Part shown: positions 17,206 to 27,099 of the stretch, piece after piece | Numbering within the stretch: position 1 is the first letter of the stretch | Layout of the letters: every line of letters begins with the position of its first letter | Assembly (NCBI GenBank): GCA_019359155.1 | Contig: JAHHHV010000011.1 | Location: forward strand, 1 to 61,697 | Length of the DNA stretch: 61,697 bases | Direction of reading: 5' to 3' | From: Pegethrix bostrychoides GSE-TBD4-15B | GTDB lineage: Bacteria; Cyanobacteriota; Cyanobacteriia; Elainellales; Elainellaceae | Notes under the pieces: model-generated | Seen by the model: the letters and a program-made list of their open reading frames with translations, nothing else | Database searches by the model: none | Told to the model about the DNA's origin: nothing | Position numbers and translations under genes: made by a program

Positions 17206-17331
17206 CAAACTCTCGTCAACTCTCACCAGAGTTTATTCAAACCTCACCCGTCGCGGCTAGGGAATTTTGTACACTACTAAGCGGAGGAACTGTCTCGTTC
17301 ACTTGAAGCGATCTGTATCTAGGAGAAACCA

Positions 17332-18939
17332 GTGCAATTATTTAAGACCGTTGCCGGATTGCGCTGCTATCTCAGCCAGTTGCGTGCAGGGCCGCAGGTT
17401 GTTGGAGCTGAATTAGAGCTGCCGCGCTCAGCCTACGCGATGGAGTCTATAGGGCTAGTGCCGACGATGGGGGCGCTCCATGCCGGACATTTGAGCCTGA
17501 TTCAGCAGGCGCGCCAAGACAACGATTGGGTCGTGGTCAGTATTTTCGTCAATCCGCTCCAGTTTGCCCCCCACGAAGATTTTCAAACCTATCCGCGCCG
17601 CCTAGAGCAAGACGCTGAGATTTGCGAGCAGGTGGGCGTAGATGTCGTCTTTGCGCCCAGCTCCGAAGAGCTGTACGGTAGCCACAGCCAGCCTGAGCAG
17701 CTGACGCAGGTTTTTCCGCCTGCCTCTCTGCTCCACGAACTCTGCGGTCGCTCCCGCCCCGGACATTTTCCAGGCGTTGCCACCGTCGTCACCAAACTGC
17801 TGAACATCGTGCAGCCCACTCGCGCCTACTTTGGCCAAAAAGACGCGCAGCAGCTCGCCATTTTGCAACAGCTGATTGCCGATCTCAACCTGCCCGTAGA
17901 GCTAGTCGCCTGCCCGATTATGCGCGAACCCGACGGTCTGGCGCTCAGCTCGCGCAACCAGTATCTCACGCCCGCCCAGCGCCAGCAGGCCAGCTTGCTC
18001 TACCAGGGCTTGCAGCAGGCCGAGCGGCAGTTTCGCGCCGGAGCTAGATCGGCGCAGGATCTGATGGGAGCAGTCCAGCAAACTCTCCAGGCCGAGCCAG
18101 CGGTTCAACCCGAATATATTGAGCTGGTGCATCCTGAGACGCTGCTACCACTTCAGCGCGTTGAGGAATCGGGACTGTTGGCGGTTGCGGCCAGAATTGG
18201 ATCGACGCGGCTCATCGACAATCTGCTCTTGCGAAACCGTCAGCCAATTCTGGCCGTAGATGGGCCTGCTGGAGCCGGAAAATCTACTGTAGTCCGGCAG
18301 GTGGCGCAGGCGTTGGAGCTGCTCTACCTTGATACGGGGGCCATGTACCGGGCTGTGACCTGGCTAGTGCTGGAGTCTGGGATTATGGTCGAAAATGAGG
18401 CGGCAATTGCGGAGCTAGTCAGCCAGTGCCAGATTCAGATCAGCGGCAATCCGGCGATGATGCGAGTCGTGATCAATCAGCAGGATGTTACTCAGCAGAT
18501 CCGGAATCCAGACGTTACAGCGCAGGTTTCGGCAGTTTCAGCTCTCTCCAGCGTTCGGCGAGAGATGGTGAAGCGCCAGCAGGCCTACGGTAGACGCGGT
18601 GGCATTGTCATGGACGGACGCGATATCGGCACCCATGTTTTTCCAGATGCCGAGCTCAAGATTTTTTTAACGGCTTCAGTCCAAGAGCGCGCTAGACGGC
18701 GATATCAGGAGCTGAAAAATCAGGGTCAGGCAGATGTGACGCTGGAGGCGCTAGAGCAAAGCATTTATGAACGCGACCTCAAAGACAGCACCCGCCGCAT
18801 CTCGCCGATGCGGCAAGCTGCCGACGCAATTGAAATTCAAACGGATAATTTGACCATTGATCAGGTGGTAGCTAAGATTGTGAGGCTCTATCAAGCGCGG
18901 GTGACGGATCTAGGCAAAGCGGCTCCGGTCTTGAGTTAG
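17332..18939 (+). CDS. panC/cmk: Bifunctional pantoate-beta-alanine ligase / cytidylate kinase
   Basis: 535 residues with a GTG start behind AGGAGA. Residues ~1-300 are PanC: PTMGALHAGHLSLI, FGQKDAQQLAIL and SSRNQYL. It joins pantoate and beta-alanine for CoA synthesis. Residues ~303-530 are cytidylate kinase: Walker A DGPAGAGKST, DTGAMYRAVTW, MDGRDIGTHVFP and the lid 'ERARRRYQELK'. The fusion is a known cyanobacterial trait. It stands alone on its strand, 126 bp after the helicase. Confidence 0.97.
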   Translation: MQLFKTVAGLRCYLSQLRAGPQVVGAELELPRSAYAMESIGLVPTMGALHAGHLSLIQQARQDNDWVVVSIFVNPLQFAPHEDFQTYPRRLEQDAEICEQVGVDVVFAPSSEELYGSHSQPEQLTQVFPPASLLHELCGRSRPGHFPGVATVVTKLLNIVQPTRAYFGQKDAQQLAILQQLIADLNLPVELVACPIMREPDGLALSSRNQYLTPAQRQQASLLYQGLQQAERQFRAGARSAQDLMGAVQQTLQAEPAVQPEYIELVHPETLLPLQRVEESGLLAVAARIGSTRLIDNLLLRNRQPILAVDGPAGAGKSTVVRQVAQALELLYLDTGAMYRAVTWLVLESGIMVENEAAIAELVSQCQIQISGNPAMMRVVINQQDVTQQIRNPDVTAQVSAVSALSSVRREMVKRQQAYGRRGGIVMDGRDIGTHVFPDAELKIFLTASVQERARRRYQELKNQGQADVTLEALEQSIYERDLKDSTRRISPMRQAADAIEIQTDNLTIDQVVAKIVRLYQARVTDLGKAAPVLS

Positions 18940-19072
18940 AGGATTGTGCAAAACTCAGGGAGTTTATCGACTCTTCTCAGAGAATTGAAGTTCTGCAAGA
19001 GAGCTGATTGGCATACGGAAAGGGGTTTCATGCGTATGTAGGGTTATATAGTGCGTTACCCCCTCAACCACC

Positions 19073-19669
19073 ATGCTGCCATTTGTTGCTCCCGTTGAAT
19101 ACCCGGCTGAGTATCCGGCTGATGTTTGTTTTGCCGAATCTGCCACAGTTGGCCTTAATACTGCGCTCAATACTGACCGTCCCGGCAAGCTGAGTCCCTG
19201 TTCCAAGAGCCAGCCTCCCAAGAGCCAGCCTCCCAAGAGTCAGCTTCAGCTTGACTTCAGCGAGCTGCCGTCCTTCACAACCATTCACGATCAGTACAGA
19301 GACTGGGGCGTGGCCATCACCGACGCAATTGCCATCCGCCCGTCCAATCCAGCTTTTGTGCGAACCAAGCTAGCTTCTGGCCTGATGCCGACTGCTCAGA
19401 ATCAAACCTTGAGCATCCAGTTTCAGCAGCTGCGTCAGTTTGTCAGCTTTAGCCTCGCAGGCGCACAGCAGATTACGCTCAGAGCCTACGACACTAGCCA
19501 CAGGCTCGTGGCTGAACAGCAGGTTGGGCAGTCAGACTATCGCCAGATGCGGCAAGCTTCAGCAGCCTGCATTCACCATCAGGTGCAGTTGATAGACCCC
19601 AGCATCTCCCAAATCGAGATCTATTCCGACGCGCCTTTCCTGCTGTTTGATTTAGCTTGTAGCGCATGA
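19073..19669 (+). CDS. Hypothetical protein, beta-rich C-terminal domain
   Basis: 198 residues, not recognised. The N-terminal ~60 residues are low-complexity, with EYPAEYPA and a PPKSQ repeat produced by a 15-bp tandem duplication. From LDFSELPSFTTI a strand-rich domain runs to the end (FVSFSLAGAQQITLRAYD, then QIEIYSDAPFLLFDLA). This is the pattern of small jelly-roll/galactose-binding-like domains. No convincing signal peptide; the start is uncertain and no ribosome site is obvious. Confidence 0.55.
   Translation: MLPFVAPVEYPAEYPADVCFAESATVGLNTALNTDRPGKLSPCSKSQPPKSQPPKSQLQLDFSELPSFTTIHDQYRDWGVAITDAIAIRPSNPAFVRTKLASGLMPTAQNQTLSIQFQQLRQFVSFSLAGAQQITLRAYDTSHRLVAEQQVGQSDYRQMRQASAACIHHQVQLIDPSISQIEIYSDAPFLLFDLACSA
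19205..19249. repeat. 15-bp tandem repeat in a hypothetical gene
   Basis: AAGAGCCAGCCTCCC occurs twice exactly, with a third diverged copy, encoding repeated KSQPP. Confidence 0.88.
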
Positions 19670-19709
19670 GCCAGCGGCTGAGCAAGTCGAGGTTAACTCA
19701 GCCTAGAAC

Positions 19710-20030
19710 TCAGGACTCAGCACTCACAGCCTGCAACGACTGCTCAAACTGCATCCGCTGCTCAGCGTTCCGCAAAAAATAGCCACTCATCATCGCTGAA
19801 GCCAGCAGCCGCGCTAGACTGTCGCGATTTGTGGTGACGGTGACGTTAAATTGCTCGCTGGGCAAGCCACCCAGTAGGCCAAACACGTTGCGCTCCATCA
19901 CCTTTAGCACTTCGGCTGAGCTAGGATTAGAGAGTTGAGCGACGGTTTCCGGACTCATCGACTGCATGTATTGCAAGAGTTCAGACTCGCCGCCAAAATA
20001 TGCCGAAACTTGGTTTTCTGCGTTGTTCAC
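19710..20030 (-). CDS. DUF760 protein
   Basis: 106 residues from GTG 20030, which has GAGG eight bases upstream and gives the family-like start V/M-NNAENQV. A TTG at 20051 would add seven residues. The body (LLQYMQSMSPETVAQL, EVLKVMERNVFGLLGGLPSE, ASAMMSGYFLRNAEQRM) is the cyanobacterial/plastid DUF760 domain of unknown function. It is soluble and helical. It lies 122 bp after murA on the same strand. Confidence 0.85.
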   Translation of the reverse strand: MNNAENQVSAYFGGESELLQYMQSMSPETVAQLSNPSSAEVLKVMERNVFGLLGGLPSEQFNVTVTTNRDSLARLLASAMMSGYFLRNAEQRMQFEQSLQAVSAES

Positions 20031-20172
20031 GTTGATAGCCTCGCGGTTCAATTTCTACGTCAATTGCTCATTCAATTGTTGCTGTATCAACAATCTAACA
20101 ATCCACGCAGCTCTAGCCGAGTGAGGAAACCGAACCGCTGCTTAGCAGAATACCGCGCAGGCCAGCAGACCT

Positions 20173-21573
20173 CTAGACCAGCGTTTGAACCGGGATTGGC
20201 TCTGCCTCAATCTCAACCCGGCTCAGTTTGGCACCGAGTCCTTGCAGCTTAGCTTCTAGATTCTCGTAACCCCGGTCAAGATGCTGTAGCTGCTGAATCG
20301 TGGTCACCCCATCGGCGGCTAGTCCGGCCAGCACCAGCGCCGCTGAGGCTCGCAGGTCGGTCGCCACGACAGGTGCGCCCGACAGCTTCGGTACACCCCG
20401 AACAATGGCTAGATTGCCTTTTACCGTGATGTCAGCTCCCATCCGGTTCAGCTCTGCGACATGCTGCATCCGATTTTCAAACACCGTTTCGGTAATCACG
20501 CTATTGCCGTCGCTGAGCGTCAGCAGCGTCATGAATGGAGCCTGCATGTCGGTAGGAAAACCGGGGAAGGGCAGCGTCTTCAGGTCGGTGGAGACCAGTC
20601 GCTTAGCCGGAATCAGCCGCACTCGATCCGGTGCATCCGTGACGACATCAGCCCCCATGACTCGCAGTTTGGCAATTACCGCTGCGAGGTGATCCGGCAC
20701 GACTGGCGCAAGGCTGATTTCGGACTGCGTAATCGCGCCCGCCAGCAGGAACGTGCCTGCCTCGATCCGGTCGGGAATGATGCTGTAGTCGGTGCTGTGC
20801 AGCTTCGGCACACCCGTAATCACAATTTTGTTCGTGCCTGCGCCCTGAATCTTGGCTCCCATCGCTCGACAGAAGTTGGCCAGATCCACCACTTCTGGCT
20901 CCTGCGCCGCATTCTCCAAAATCGTCTCGCCTTCGGCCAAAGTCGCCGCCATCATCAGCGTTTCGGTGGCTCCAACGCTGGGGCAATCCAGATAGATTCT
21001 GGCTCCCTGCAACCGTGACCTGCCGCCCTTGATATAGGCATGCACCGTGCCATGCTGAATCTGCACGTCTGCGCCCATTGCCTGCAAGCCGCGCACATGC
21101 AGATCAACGGGTCTTGCGCCAATCGCGCAGCCTCCCGGCAGCGGCACGCGCGCCGCGCCAAGTCGAGCCAGGAGGGGGCCAATTACGAAAAAACTCGCCC
21201 GCAGCTGGCTGACGAGTTCGTAGGGGGCTTTTGACTCACCAATATGGCTGGCATTGATCGACAGCGTATCGCCCTGCCGTTTCAGTTTGACCCCCAGCGC
21301 CGCCAAAATGTCGCCCATCCGCGCCACGTCCACCAACGAGGGGACGTTCCGCAGCAGGCAGTCATCTGCACAGAGCAGCGTACCTGCCATCACCACCAGC
21401 GCCGAGTTCTTGGCTCCGCTGATTCTGACCTGTCCTTGTAAAGCCTGTTGGCCCCAAATCCGGAGCACTGTCTTGTCTTCCTCGGCGGGCGCAAAGGAGC
21501 TGGGAATGCTGAGATGAGAAGTAATGGCTTTGTCCTCCGGATGCAAGCAGGAATTTTGGTACTGATTTGGCAT
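20173..21573 (-). CDS. murA: UDP-N-acetylglucosamine 1-carboxyvinyltransferase
   Basis: 466 residues, longer than the usual ~420 because of a ~35-residue N-terminal extension. It transfers enolpyruvate from PEP to UDP-GlcNAc, the first committed step of peptidoglycan synthesis. The nucleotide-site lysine (ISGAKNSAL) and the catalytic, fosfomycin-reactive cysteine (C149 in [14 protein letters not shown]) are present, as are the MGA repeats of the two-domain inside-out barrel. A real start further downstream near residue 36 is possible. Confidence 0.95.
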   Translation of the reverse strand: MPNQYQNSCLHPEDKAITSHLSIPSSFAPAEEDKTVLRIWGQQALQGQVRISGAKNSALVVMAGTLLCADDCLLRNVPSLVDVARMGDILAALGVKLKRQGDTLSINASHIGESKAPYELVSQLRASFFVIGPLLARLGAARVPLPGGCAIGARPVDLHVRGLQAMGADVQIQHGTVHAYIKGGRSRLQGARIYLDCPSVGATETLMMAATLAEGETILENAAQEPEVVDLANFCRAMGAKIQGAGTNKIVITGVPKLHSTDYSIIPDRIEAGTFLLAGAITQSEISLAPVVPDHLAAVIAKLRVMGADVVTDAPDRVRLIPAKRLVSTDLKTLPFPGFPTDMQAPFMTLLTLSDGNSVITETVFENRMQHVAELNRMGADITVKGNLAIVRGVPKLSGAPVVATDLRASAALVLAGLAADGVTTIQQLQHLDRGYENLEAKLQGLGAKLSRVEIEAEPIPVQTLV

Positions 21574-21809
21574 TGATTCTACCGGAACGCTTCAAAATCT
21601 CTATGAAGTCTCCTGGAAGTCTCCTCAGTGGAGTTTAGCGCCTTCCGATCACTTTGCCGCGAAAATCTCAAACCGCAACAAAAATTTTTCTCTATCCCCA
21701 ACCGGACAAAAAGTTGACGAAATGCTGAACTTTGTGGATGATGGGAAATCGCGGCGTTAAGTTGTGAGCTGACTCCAGAGATTGACAGCTTGCAGCCGAG
21801 TCGTACTAT

Positions 21810-21891
21810 GCGGAACTGGCGGAATTGGTAGACGCGCATGATTCAGGTTCATGTGCCGCAAGGCTTCCGGGTTCAAGTCCCGGGTTCCGCA
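21810..21891 (+). tRNA. trnL: tRNA-Leu (anticodon CAG)
   Basis: Acceptor stem GCGGAAC pairs with GTTCCGC at 21884-21890, discriminator A. The D-arm has AATTGGTAGACGCGC and the anticodon stem CATGA/TCATG encloses TTCAGGT (anticodon CAG). A long variable arm of class II type and the T-arm GGGTTCAAGTCCC follow. CCA is not encoded. No intron is present. Confidence 0.96.
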
Positions 21892-22072
21892 TTTGCCAGA
21901 TTGATGTAATCCAGTTTGCATCTAGTTGACTCTAGGCCAATTCAGAGGAGCTAGATGCAGGTTTTGTAATGGCTGGCGGCTGGCTAGAGCGGCTGTCAAA
22001 ATAACTTATCGGTCAACCATTTTTTGCAACGAAATATTAATCTATTGAGACTAGCTATCGAGGCTGAGCAGG

Positions 22073-22891
22073 ATGGCCGCTGAGAGCATGTTGACCAGTT
22101 TGCAAAATCCGCTGATTAAGCAGATGCGTAAGCTGCATCAAGCGAAGGCTCGCCGCGAGCAAGCGCTGTTTTTGCTGGAAGGCACGCACCTGCTGCAAGA
22201 AGCCTGTGCGCTCGGCTATCCGCTGCAAACAGTTTGCTATACCGCCGACTGGCAGCAGCAGCACCTGACGCTCTGGCAGCAGATTAAGCAGCAGGCCGCG
22301 CGCGTCGAGCTAGTGAGTCCAGCGGTGCTTCAGGCTGTGGCCACGACCGTCAACCCGGATGGTGTGGTGGCTGCAGCACCGCATCGTCTGAGCTGGCCGC
22401 AGCGCCCGATAGAGCAACCATTTCAGCTGGGACTGGCACTGGAAGCGATTCAAGATCCTGGCAATCTAGGAGCAATTTTCCGGACGGCGGCTGCCGTAGA
22501 AGTCGATCAGCTTTGGCTGGGGGCAGAGAGCGTCGATTTAGAGAATCCCAAGCTGTTGCGGGCTTCTGCCGGACAGTGGTTTCGGCTGCCAATTCAGCCC
22601 AGTCTCGATCTCGCCAGCGAGCTATCTGCTGTGCAGGCAGCAGGAGTTCAGGTGATTGCTACCTCGCCTACCGCAGCCTTAACTTACTGGCAGGTCGATT
22701 TTAGCTGCCCTAGCCTAGTGCTGCTGGGGAATGAAGGCGTGGGTCTTTCCGCAGAGCTCATGCAGCTGGCCGATCTGGCCGTGCAGATTCCGCTAGCCGC
22801 TGGCGTGGAGTCGCTGAACGTAGCAGTTGCCGCCGCCCTGATGTTGTATGAAGCTCGACGGCAAACCTGGGTAACCTCAGCTAAACCTTAG
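22073..22891 (+). CDS. SpoU/TrmH-family 2'-O-ribose RNA methyltransferase
   Basis: 272 residues. An N-terminal L30-like substrate-binding domain (NPLIKQMRKLHQAKARRE) precedes the SPOUT knot with motif 1 IQDPGNLGAIFRTA, motif 2 LVLLGNEGVGLS and motif 3 IPLAAGVESLNVAVAAA. It methylates a ribose in rRNA or tRNA using S-adenosylmethionine; which nucleotide is unknown. A second ATG at 22088 would give MLTSLQNP, also family-like. Confidence 0.9.
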   Translation: MAAESMLTSLQNPLIKQMRKLHQAKARREQALFLLEGTHLLQEACALGYPLQTVCYTADWQQQHLTLWQQIKQQAARVELVSPAVLQAVATTVNPDGVVAAAPHRLSWPQRPIEQPFQLGLALEAIQDPGNLGAIFRTAAAVEVDQLWLGAESVDLENPKLLRASAGQWFRLPIQPSLDLASELSAVQAAGVQVIATSPTAALTYWQVDFSCPSLVLLGNEGVGLSAELMQLADLAVQIPLAAGVESLNVAVAAALMLYEARRQTWVTSAKP

Positions 22892-22919
22892 TAAATCAGT
22901 AAATCGGCGTGAACCAGCT

Positions 22920-24182
22920 CTACCGAGCCGGTCGGCAGATGCCAAAGACCGAGGTGTAGCCATGCAGAAACGTGCTGTCGCCCACCGGCCCGATTTCGCC
23001 ATTGCAGAAAAATCCGCTCAGCGGCGTTAATCCCAGATATTCGGCAAACAGCATTGAGTCGAAGTTGGGCTGTTGATACAGTCCTTGGCCACGGCCCATG
23101 CAGGCAAACATCAGTGCCCCCACTGGAGCAGGCCGATCGGTTTGCGTTTGAACATAGCGCTCCAGCAGCATTCGCAAATCTTCCGCCGAAGCTGCCGCAT
23201 CCCGCAGGTGAAACTGAATCCGCTGTCCGGGGCGAATCCGGTCGCCCACCGCAATTGCGCCCGACTTCGGATCGACTCCCAGCAGGTTTCGGATCAAAAA
23301 ATCTCCCTGCTCTAGCTCCTGTTTGAAGGCACTCTGAGCCACGCCAACAAACAGCGACTGCTGCGCCATTGCCCGGTCTGCGTCGTTGAGATCTTGAAAC
23401 AGCGTCTGCAAGATTGCCAACGGCGTTTCGCCCGTCGCTGAGTCCGTAGCCTCCGCATCGACTGGCTCAAGCTGGGTCAAAATATTGCGCTCAGCTGCCG
23501 CCACCCGGTAGGCAGCTCCGATGGGCCGACAGCCTTGAGCCACAATTGCATCCATCACAATGTTGCCGCTCAGCGCCACGCCCACAATGCCGTCGAGATG
23601 ATAGTCACGATTGCAAAACAAGCCGCTGCTGCCGCCGTTAACGCTGGCTAGCCCGCCGACTTTCACGGAGCCGGGATAGGCAAAATCTAGTCCCTGAAGC
23701 AGCTCTGAAACGCCTGCTGAGAGCGGCGAGGCCAGCAGCACGAACTGCGGTTTGTCTTGGGGCGGTACGCCAATCAAATCAATCCAGGCATCGGGCGGGC
23801 TGTCGAGATCGGGCAAGGCAGCAGCTGAGAGGTGAAAGGGCTGTACGTTGACCTGCGGCAGATAGGCCAGCGTCAGGCTGAGGGCAGCATTCCCTTCGAC
23901 TTCCTGCACCTGAGCATCTGGGGTCACCCCCAGCACCCCGCCTCCACTACAGCCAATTAAAGCCGTCAGCGGCAGAGCGGCTTGCAGCAGCGGCAGCAGC
24001 CGAGAATATTCGCTGGCAAACGCAGCTGAAATGAACACAAAAGCCAGATCGGGAGCGGGCAGTCGCTGCGCCCGCGCCACGACCTCCTGTACTGCTGCCT
24101 CCAGCGAAGGCTGAGTCGAAAGAGCGCTGACCCACTGCATTTGTAGGGTAGGCTGGACGGATGGCGCAGTCGGTTCTGCCAT
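22920..24182 (-). CDS. FIST-domain sensory protein
   Basis: 420 residues covering FIST N and FIST C domains only. Signs are LIGCSGGGVLG, FAYPGSVKVGGLASVNG, GVALSGNIVMDAIVAQGCRP and the C-terminal CMGRGQGLYQQPNFDS and SGFFCNGEIGPVG. FIST proteins are proposed to bind small ligands such as amino acids and usually feed kinases or cyclases; here no output domain is fused and none adjoins. It is convergent with the SpoU gene. Confidence 0.88.
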   Translation of the reverse strand: MAEPTAPSVQPTLQMQWVSALSTQPSLEAAVQEVVARAQRLPAPDLAFVFISAAFASEYSRLLPLLQAALPLTALIGCSGGGVLGVTPDAQVQEVEGNAALSLTLAYLPQVNVQPFHLSAAALPDLDSPPDAWIDLIGVPPQDKPQFVLLASPLSAGVSELLQGLDFAYPGSVKVGGLASVNGGSSGLFCNRDYHLDGIVGVALSGNIVMDAIVAQGCRPIGAAYRVAAAERNILTQLEPVDAEATDSATGETPLAILQTLFQDLNDADRAMAQQSLFVGVAQSAFKQELEQGDFLIRNLLGVDPKSGAIAVGDRIRPGQRIQFHLRDAAASAEDLRMLLERYVQTQTDRPAPVGALMFACMGRGQGLYQQPNFDSMLFAEYLGLTPLSGFFCNGEIGPVGDSTFLHGYTSVFGICRPAR

Positions 24183-24563
24183 ATATTCTTCCTCTCTTCC
24201 TCAAAAGTGCTGAAGCGCGATCTTAAAGATCATTATGGCGGCTGAGATCCACTTGAGATCTACTTTTCCACTTTAGTCAACTGGAGCCGCAACTGAAGTC
24301 CTGGATAGGGCGGATGGTTTGGATCAGTTGGTTTGGATTCAGTTGGATGAGATTTATTTAGATGAGATTTAGATTGATGAGATGAGACTTATCGGCAACT
24401 GCTGGTCAACTAGCGGCGAAACTAGAGGCTTCAGGTATAATCACAAAAATCCCTGTGATTTGCACCAAGAAGCTGCTTTGAATCTAGAGATTTACAGACC
24501 TGTAGCCCCAAGACTTGTAGCCCAAAGACCTGTAGAGAAATATCCCCCCTCTAGGATTTTCCC
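24183..24563. other. 380-bp gap with repeated short motifs, no gene supported
   Basis: Between the FIST gene and coaD. It contains repeats of GATGAGATTTA-like and GGTTTGGAT-like units around 24310-24385. A clearer 15-bp array precedes coaD. An open frame at 24382-24567 has no protein-like composition and merely reads through this array. Confidence 0.6.
24496..24540. repeat. 15-bp tandem repeat upstream of coaD, three copies
   Basis: AGACCTGTAGCCCCA, AGACTTGTAGCCCAA and AGACCTGTAGAGAAA lie head to tail, ending 23 bases before the coaD start. Confidence 0.85.
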
Positions 24564-25139
24564 GTGATTGCGCTTTACCCCGGCAGCTTTGATCCGATTA
24601 CGCGCGGTCATCTCGACATCATTGAGCGAGGTTGCCGTCTGTTTGACCAGGTGGTTGTGGTAGTGTTTCAAAATTCCAGCAAAAAGCCCTTGTTTCCTGT
24701 CACGCAGCGGCTCGATCAAATCCGGCGTTCGACCACTCATCTGCCCAATCTAGAAGTTGATAGCTTTGATGGTTTGACCGTAACCTATGCCCAGATACGA
24801 CAGGCGACAGTGCTGCTGCGAGGGCTACGAGCCATCTCCGACTTTGAGTTTGAGCTGCAAATGGCTCACACCAACAAAACCCTGGCCACCGACCTTGAGA
24901 CTGTTTTTCTGGCCACCTCGACCGAATACAGTTTTCTCAGCAGTAGTGTCGTCAAGGAAATTGCCAGGTTCGGCGGCCCCATTGATCATCTTGTCCCTCC
25001 AGCTGTTGTTCTAGATATTCGCAAATGTTACGCCAAGAACCCGATCGGCTCAGCCCTGACCGCAGAAGACTCGGTTCGCCTCACACCGGAGGCTCCTCCA
25101 ACCGGGTGCCGCCCGATGCCACCCGGATCGGCGGGGTAG
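24564..25139 (+). CDS. coaD: Phosphopantetheine adenylyltransferase
   Basis: 191 residues, GTG start. It transfers AMP to 4'-phosphopantetheine in CoA synthesis. Nucleotidyltransferase motifs are [16 protein letters not shown] and [14 protein letters not shown]. The family normally ends near residue 155-160 (here IRKCYAKN). The extra ~30 residues ([20 protein letters not shown]) are read from DNA that also encodes the N-terminus of the next gene, a 115-bp overlap in another frame. The tail is probably not functional. Confidence 0.95.
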   Translation: MIALYPGSFDPITRGHLDIIERGCRLFDQVVVVVFQNSSKKPLFPVTQRLDQIRRSTTHLPNLEVDSFDGLTVTYAQIRQATVLLRGLRAISDFEFELQMAHTNKTLATDLETVFLATSTEYSFLSSSVVKEIARFGGPIDHLVPPAVVLDIRKCYAKNPIGSALTAEDSVRLTPEAPPTGCRPMPPGSAG

Positions 25140-25738
25140 ATATTCAGCGAGAGCTGAACAAACTCGAAGAGATGATTCTCGACAGCCCCCGGATTCCGCT
25201 CAGCCGCCGGACGGTCGTGGATGAAGAAATCCTGCTGGATCAGCTTGATCTGGTGCGGCTAAATCTGCCTGCGGCCTTTCAGGAAGCCACCGAGATTTTG
25301 ATCCATAAAGAAGAGGTGATTGTCGAAGCCGAGCAGATTGCCCAGCAGATCATCGCCTCTGCCGAGCAGCGAGCCGCCCAAATCCTCGACGAGATGGATA
25401 TCGTCCGGATTGCCGAGCAGGAAGCCCAGCAGATTCGGCAGCAGGTGCAGCGCGATTGCGAAATGATGCAGCAGCAGGTGTTGGGCGATATTGACCAGAT
25501 GCGGCGGCAGGCACAGCAGGAGCTAGAAGAATTCCAGCGCCAGTCGATTATGGACTGCGAAGAAATCCAGCGCGGCGCAGACGAATATGCCGACCGCGTC
25601 CTCAGCGACCTAGAGGCGCAGTTTGGCGACATGACGCGGATCGTTCGCAATGGCCGTCAGCAGATCCAGTCTGATGCCGCCGCCAAAGCCGCCGAGCTGA
25701 CCAACTTTGCCCGTCGCTTTCAGGACAGGCTGCGCTAG
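25025..25738 (+). CDS. Coiled-coil protein (DivIVA/ATP synthase b-like)
   Basis: 237 residues. From [21 protein letters not shown] the sequence matches a protein commonly found after coaD in cyanobacteria. A proline/arginine-rich start is followed by a long helix (~75-237) dense in Q, E, A and I, read as coiled coil. No enzyme motif. ATG 25025 lies deep inside coaD. GTG 25106 (VPPDATRI) is an alternative that shortens the overlap to 34 bp. A cell-division or scaffold role is speculation from the DivIVA resemblance. Confidence 0.75.
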   Translation: MLRQEPDRLSPDRRRLGSPHTGGSSNRVPPDATRIGGVDIQRELNKLEEMILDSPRIPLSRRTVVDEEILLDQLDLVRLNLPAAFQEATEILIHKEEVIVEAEQIAQQIIASAEQRAAQILDEMDIVRIAEQEAQQIRQQVQRDCEMMQQQVLGDIDQMRRQAQQELEEFQRQSIMDCEEIQRGADEYADRVLSDLEAQFGDMTRIVRNGRQQIQSDAAAKAAELTNFARRFQDRLR

Positions 25739-25765
25739 CTCTATCTAAACTCCACAGCCTCAGCT

Positions 25766-27097
25766 CTACAGCGTCAGCGACTGAGCGTTGGTTTCAATCA
25801 GTTTGGCCAAGCTTTTGAGGAACGAGGCTGCGTCTGCGCCATAGATGATGCGGTGATCGCAGGTGAGATTGACCTGCATCTGACTGCGGATACCGAACTG
25901 GCCATCGCCTGTGGCCACCATTTGCGGGCGCGACGCGCCAACTGCCAAAATTGCCCCTTGACCAGGCGGCAAAATTGCGTCAAAGCGATCGACCCCAAAC
26001 ATGCCCAGATTCGAGATCGTGAAGCCGCCGCTGCTGTATTCATCGGGCTGGAGCTGCTTACTGCGCGCCCGATTGACCAGATCTTTCCAGCTGCGCGACA
26101 GCGAGTAGATATCTAGCTGATCGGCGGCTTGCAGCACGGGCGTAATTAGCCCGCCGTCTTCCATCGCCACCGCTACCGCTACGTTGATGCTGGAGCGATA
26201 GTTGATGCCCTGCTCGCTATAGAAGGCGTTGAGGATGGGGTGCTTTTGCAGGGTGAGGGCTACAGCTTTGGCCAAGAGCGCTGTCATTGTCACCCCTTTG
26301 GGCTTGATCTGCTTATAGAGCCGATCGAGTTCATCGGTGGTGATGCTGTAGCCAACCCGGAAGACGGGCACTTGCAGGCTCTGGTTCATGTTGCGAACCA
26401 CCGCCTGCTGCAAGGTGTTCAGCGCCACGACCTGACCGGGCTGAGCTGTCGCATGGGGCATAACGGGTGCAGATGTCCGAGAGGCCGCCGCAACTGCCGC
26501 AACTGCCGGGGCTGCCGGAGCCGTTGAAGCTGCTGGAACTGCCAAGGGAGCTGGAGCCGTTGGAGAAACCGGTGCGCTGGTGCCCGCTGCCCGCTCCACA
26601 TCTTCGGCCACAATCCGTCCGTGCGGGCCGCTGCCCTTGAGTCCGCTCAGATCGACTTTCAGATCTTTGGCCAGCTTGCGGGCGCGGGGCGAGATAATCG
26701 TTCGACCACTGGCCCCGGAGCCATTCGCGACTCCATTCGCGACAGCTAGCTCTGATTCGGGAGCAGCAGTCTGGGCGGGAGCGGCGGCTACGGCTGGAGA
26801 AGAGGCCGCTTGGCTCGCTGGCTGATTGGCCTGCTGCTTAGCCTGCTCAATTTCGGCTTCGGTTTCGGCTACTAGGGCAATTGCGTTGCCCACTCCGGCA
26901 GACTCGCCTGCTGCCACCATGATCGTGGCCAGATAGCCCTCATAGAAAGACTCCACGTCCATGTCGGCTTTGTCAGACTCGACGATCACCACCGTTTCGC
27001 CTTTTTCTACCTTGTCACCTGGAGCTTTCACCCAAGAGACAATTTTACCCTCAGTCATGGTGGAGCTGAGCGCAGGCATAAAAATCTCGTTGATCAT
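25766..27097 (-). CDS. pdhC: Pyruvate dehydrogenase E2 (dihydrolipoamide acetyltransferase)
   Basis: 443 residues. Lipoyl domain (1-75) with the lipoylated lysine K43 in ESDKADMDVE. An Ala/Pro-rich linker leads to the E3-binding domain IISPRARKLAKDLKVDL...GRIVAEDV (~132-168), a second Ala/Pro linker, then the catalytic domain. The active-site histidine lies in LTCDHRIIYGADAASFL. The usual DHRxxDG appears as DHRIIYG, which is normal for the cyanobacterial/plastid branch. It makes acetyl-CoA for fatty-acid synthesis. E1 and E3 are not in this window. It follows the YlqD gene by two bases. Confidence 0.94.
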   Translation of the reverse strand: MINEIFMPALSSTMTEGKIVSWVKAPGDKVEKGETVVIVESDKADMDVESFYEGYLATIMVAAGESAGVGNAIALVAETEAEIEQAKQQANQPASQAASSPAVAAAPAQTAAPESELAVANGVANGSGASGRTIISPRARKLAKDLKVDLSGLKGSGPHGRIVAEDVERAAGTSAPVSPTAPAPLAVPAASTAPAAPAVAAVAAASRTSAPVMPHATAQPGQVVALNTLQQAVVRNMNQSLQVPVFRVGYSITTDELDRLYKQIKPKGVTMTALLAKAVALTLQKHPILNAFYSEQGINYRSSINVAVAVAMEDGGLITPVLQAADQLDIYSLSRSWKDLVNRARSKQLQPDEYSSGGFTISNLGMFGVDRFDAILPPGQGAILAVGASRPQMVATGDGQFGIRSQMQVNLTCDHRIIYGADAASFLKSLAKLIETNAQSLTL

Positions 27098-27099
27098 GG

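Noticed and set aside
24382-24567. Short frame upstream of coaD
   Set aside because: It reads through the 15-bp array and overlaps the coaD start; no protein character.
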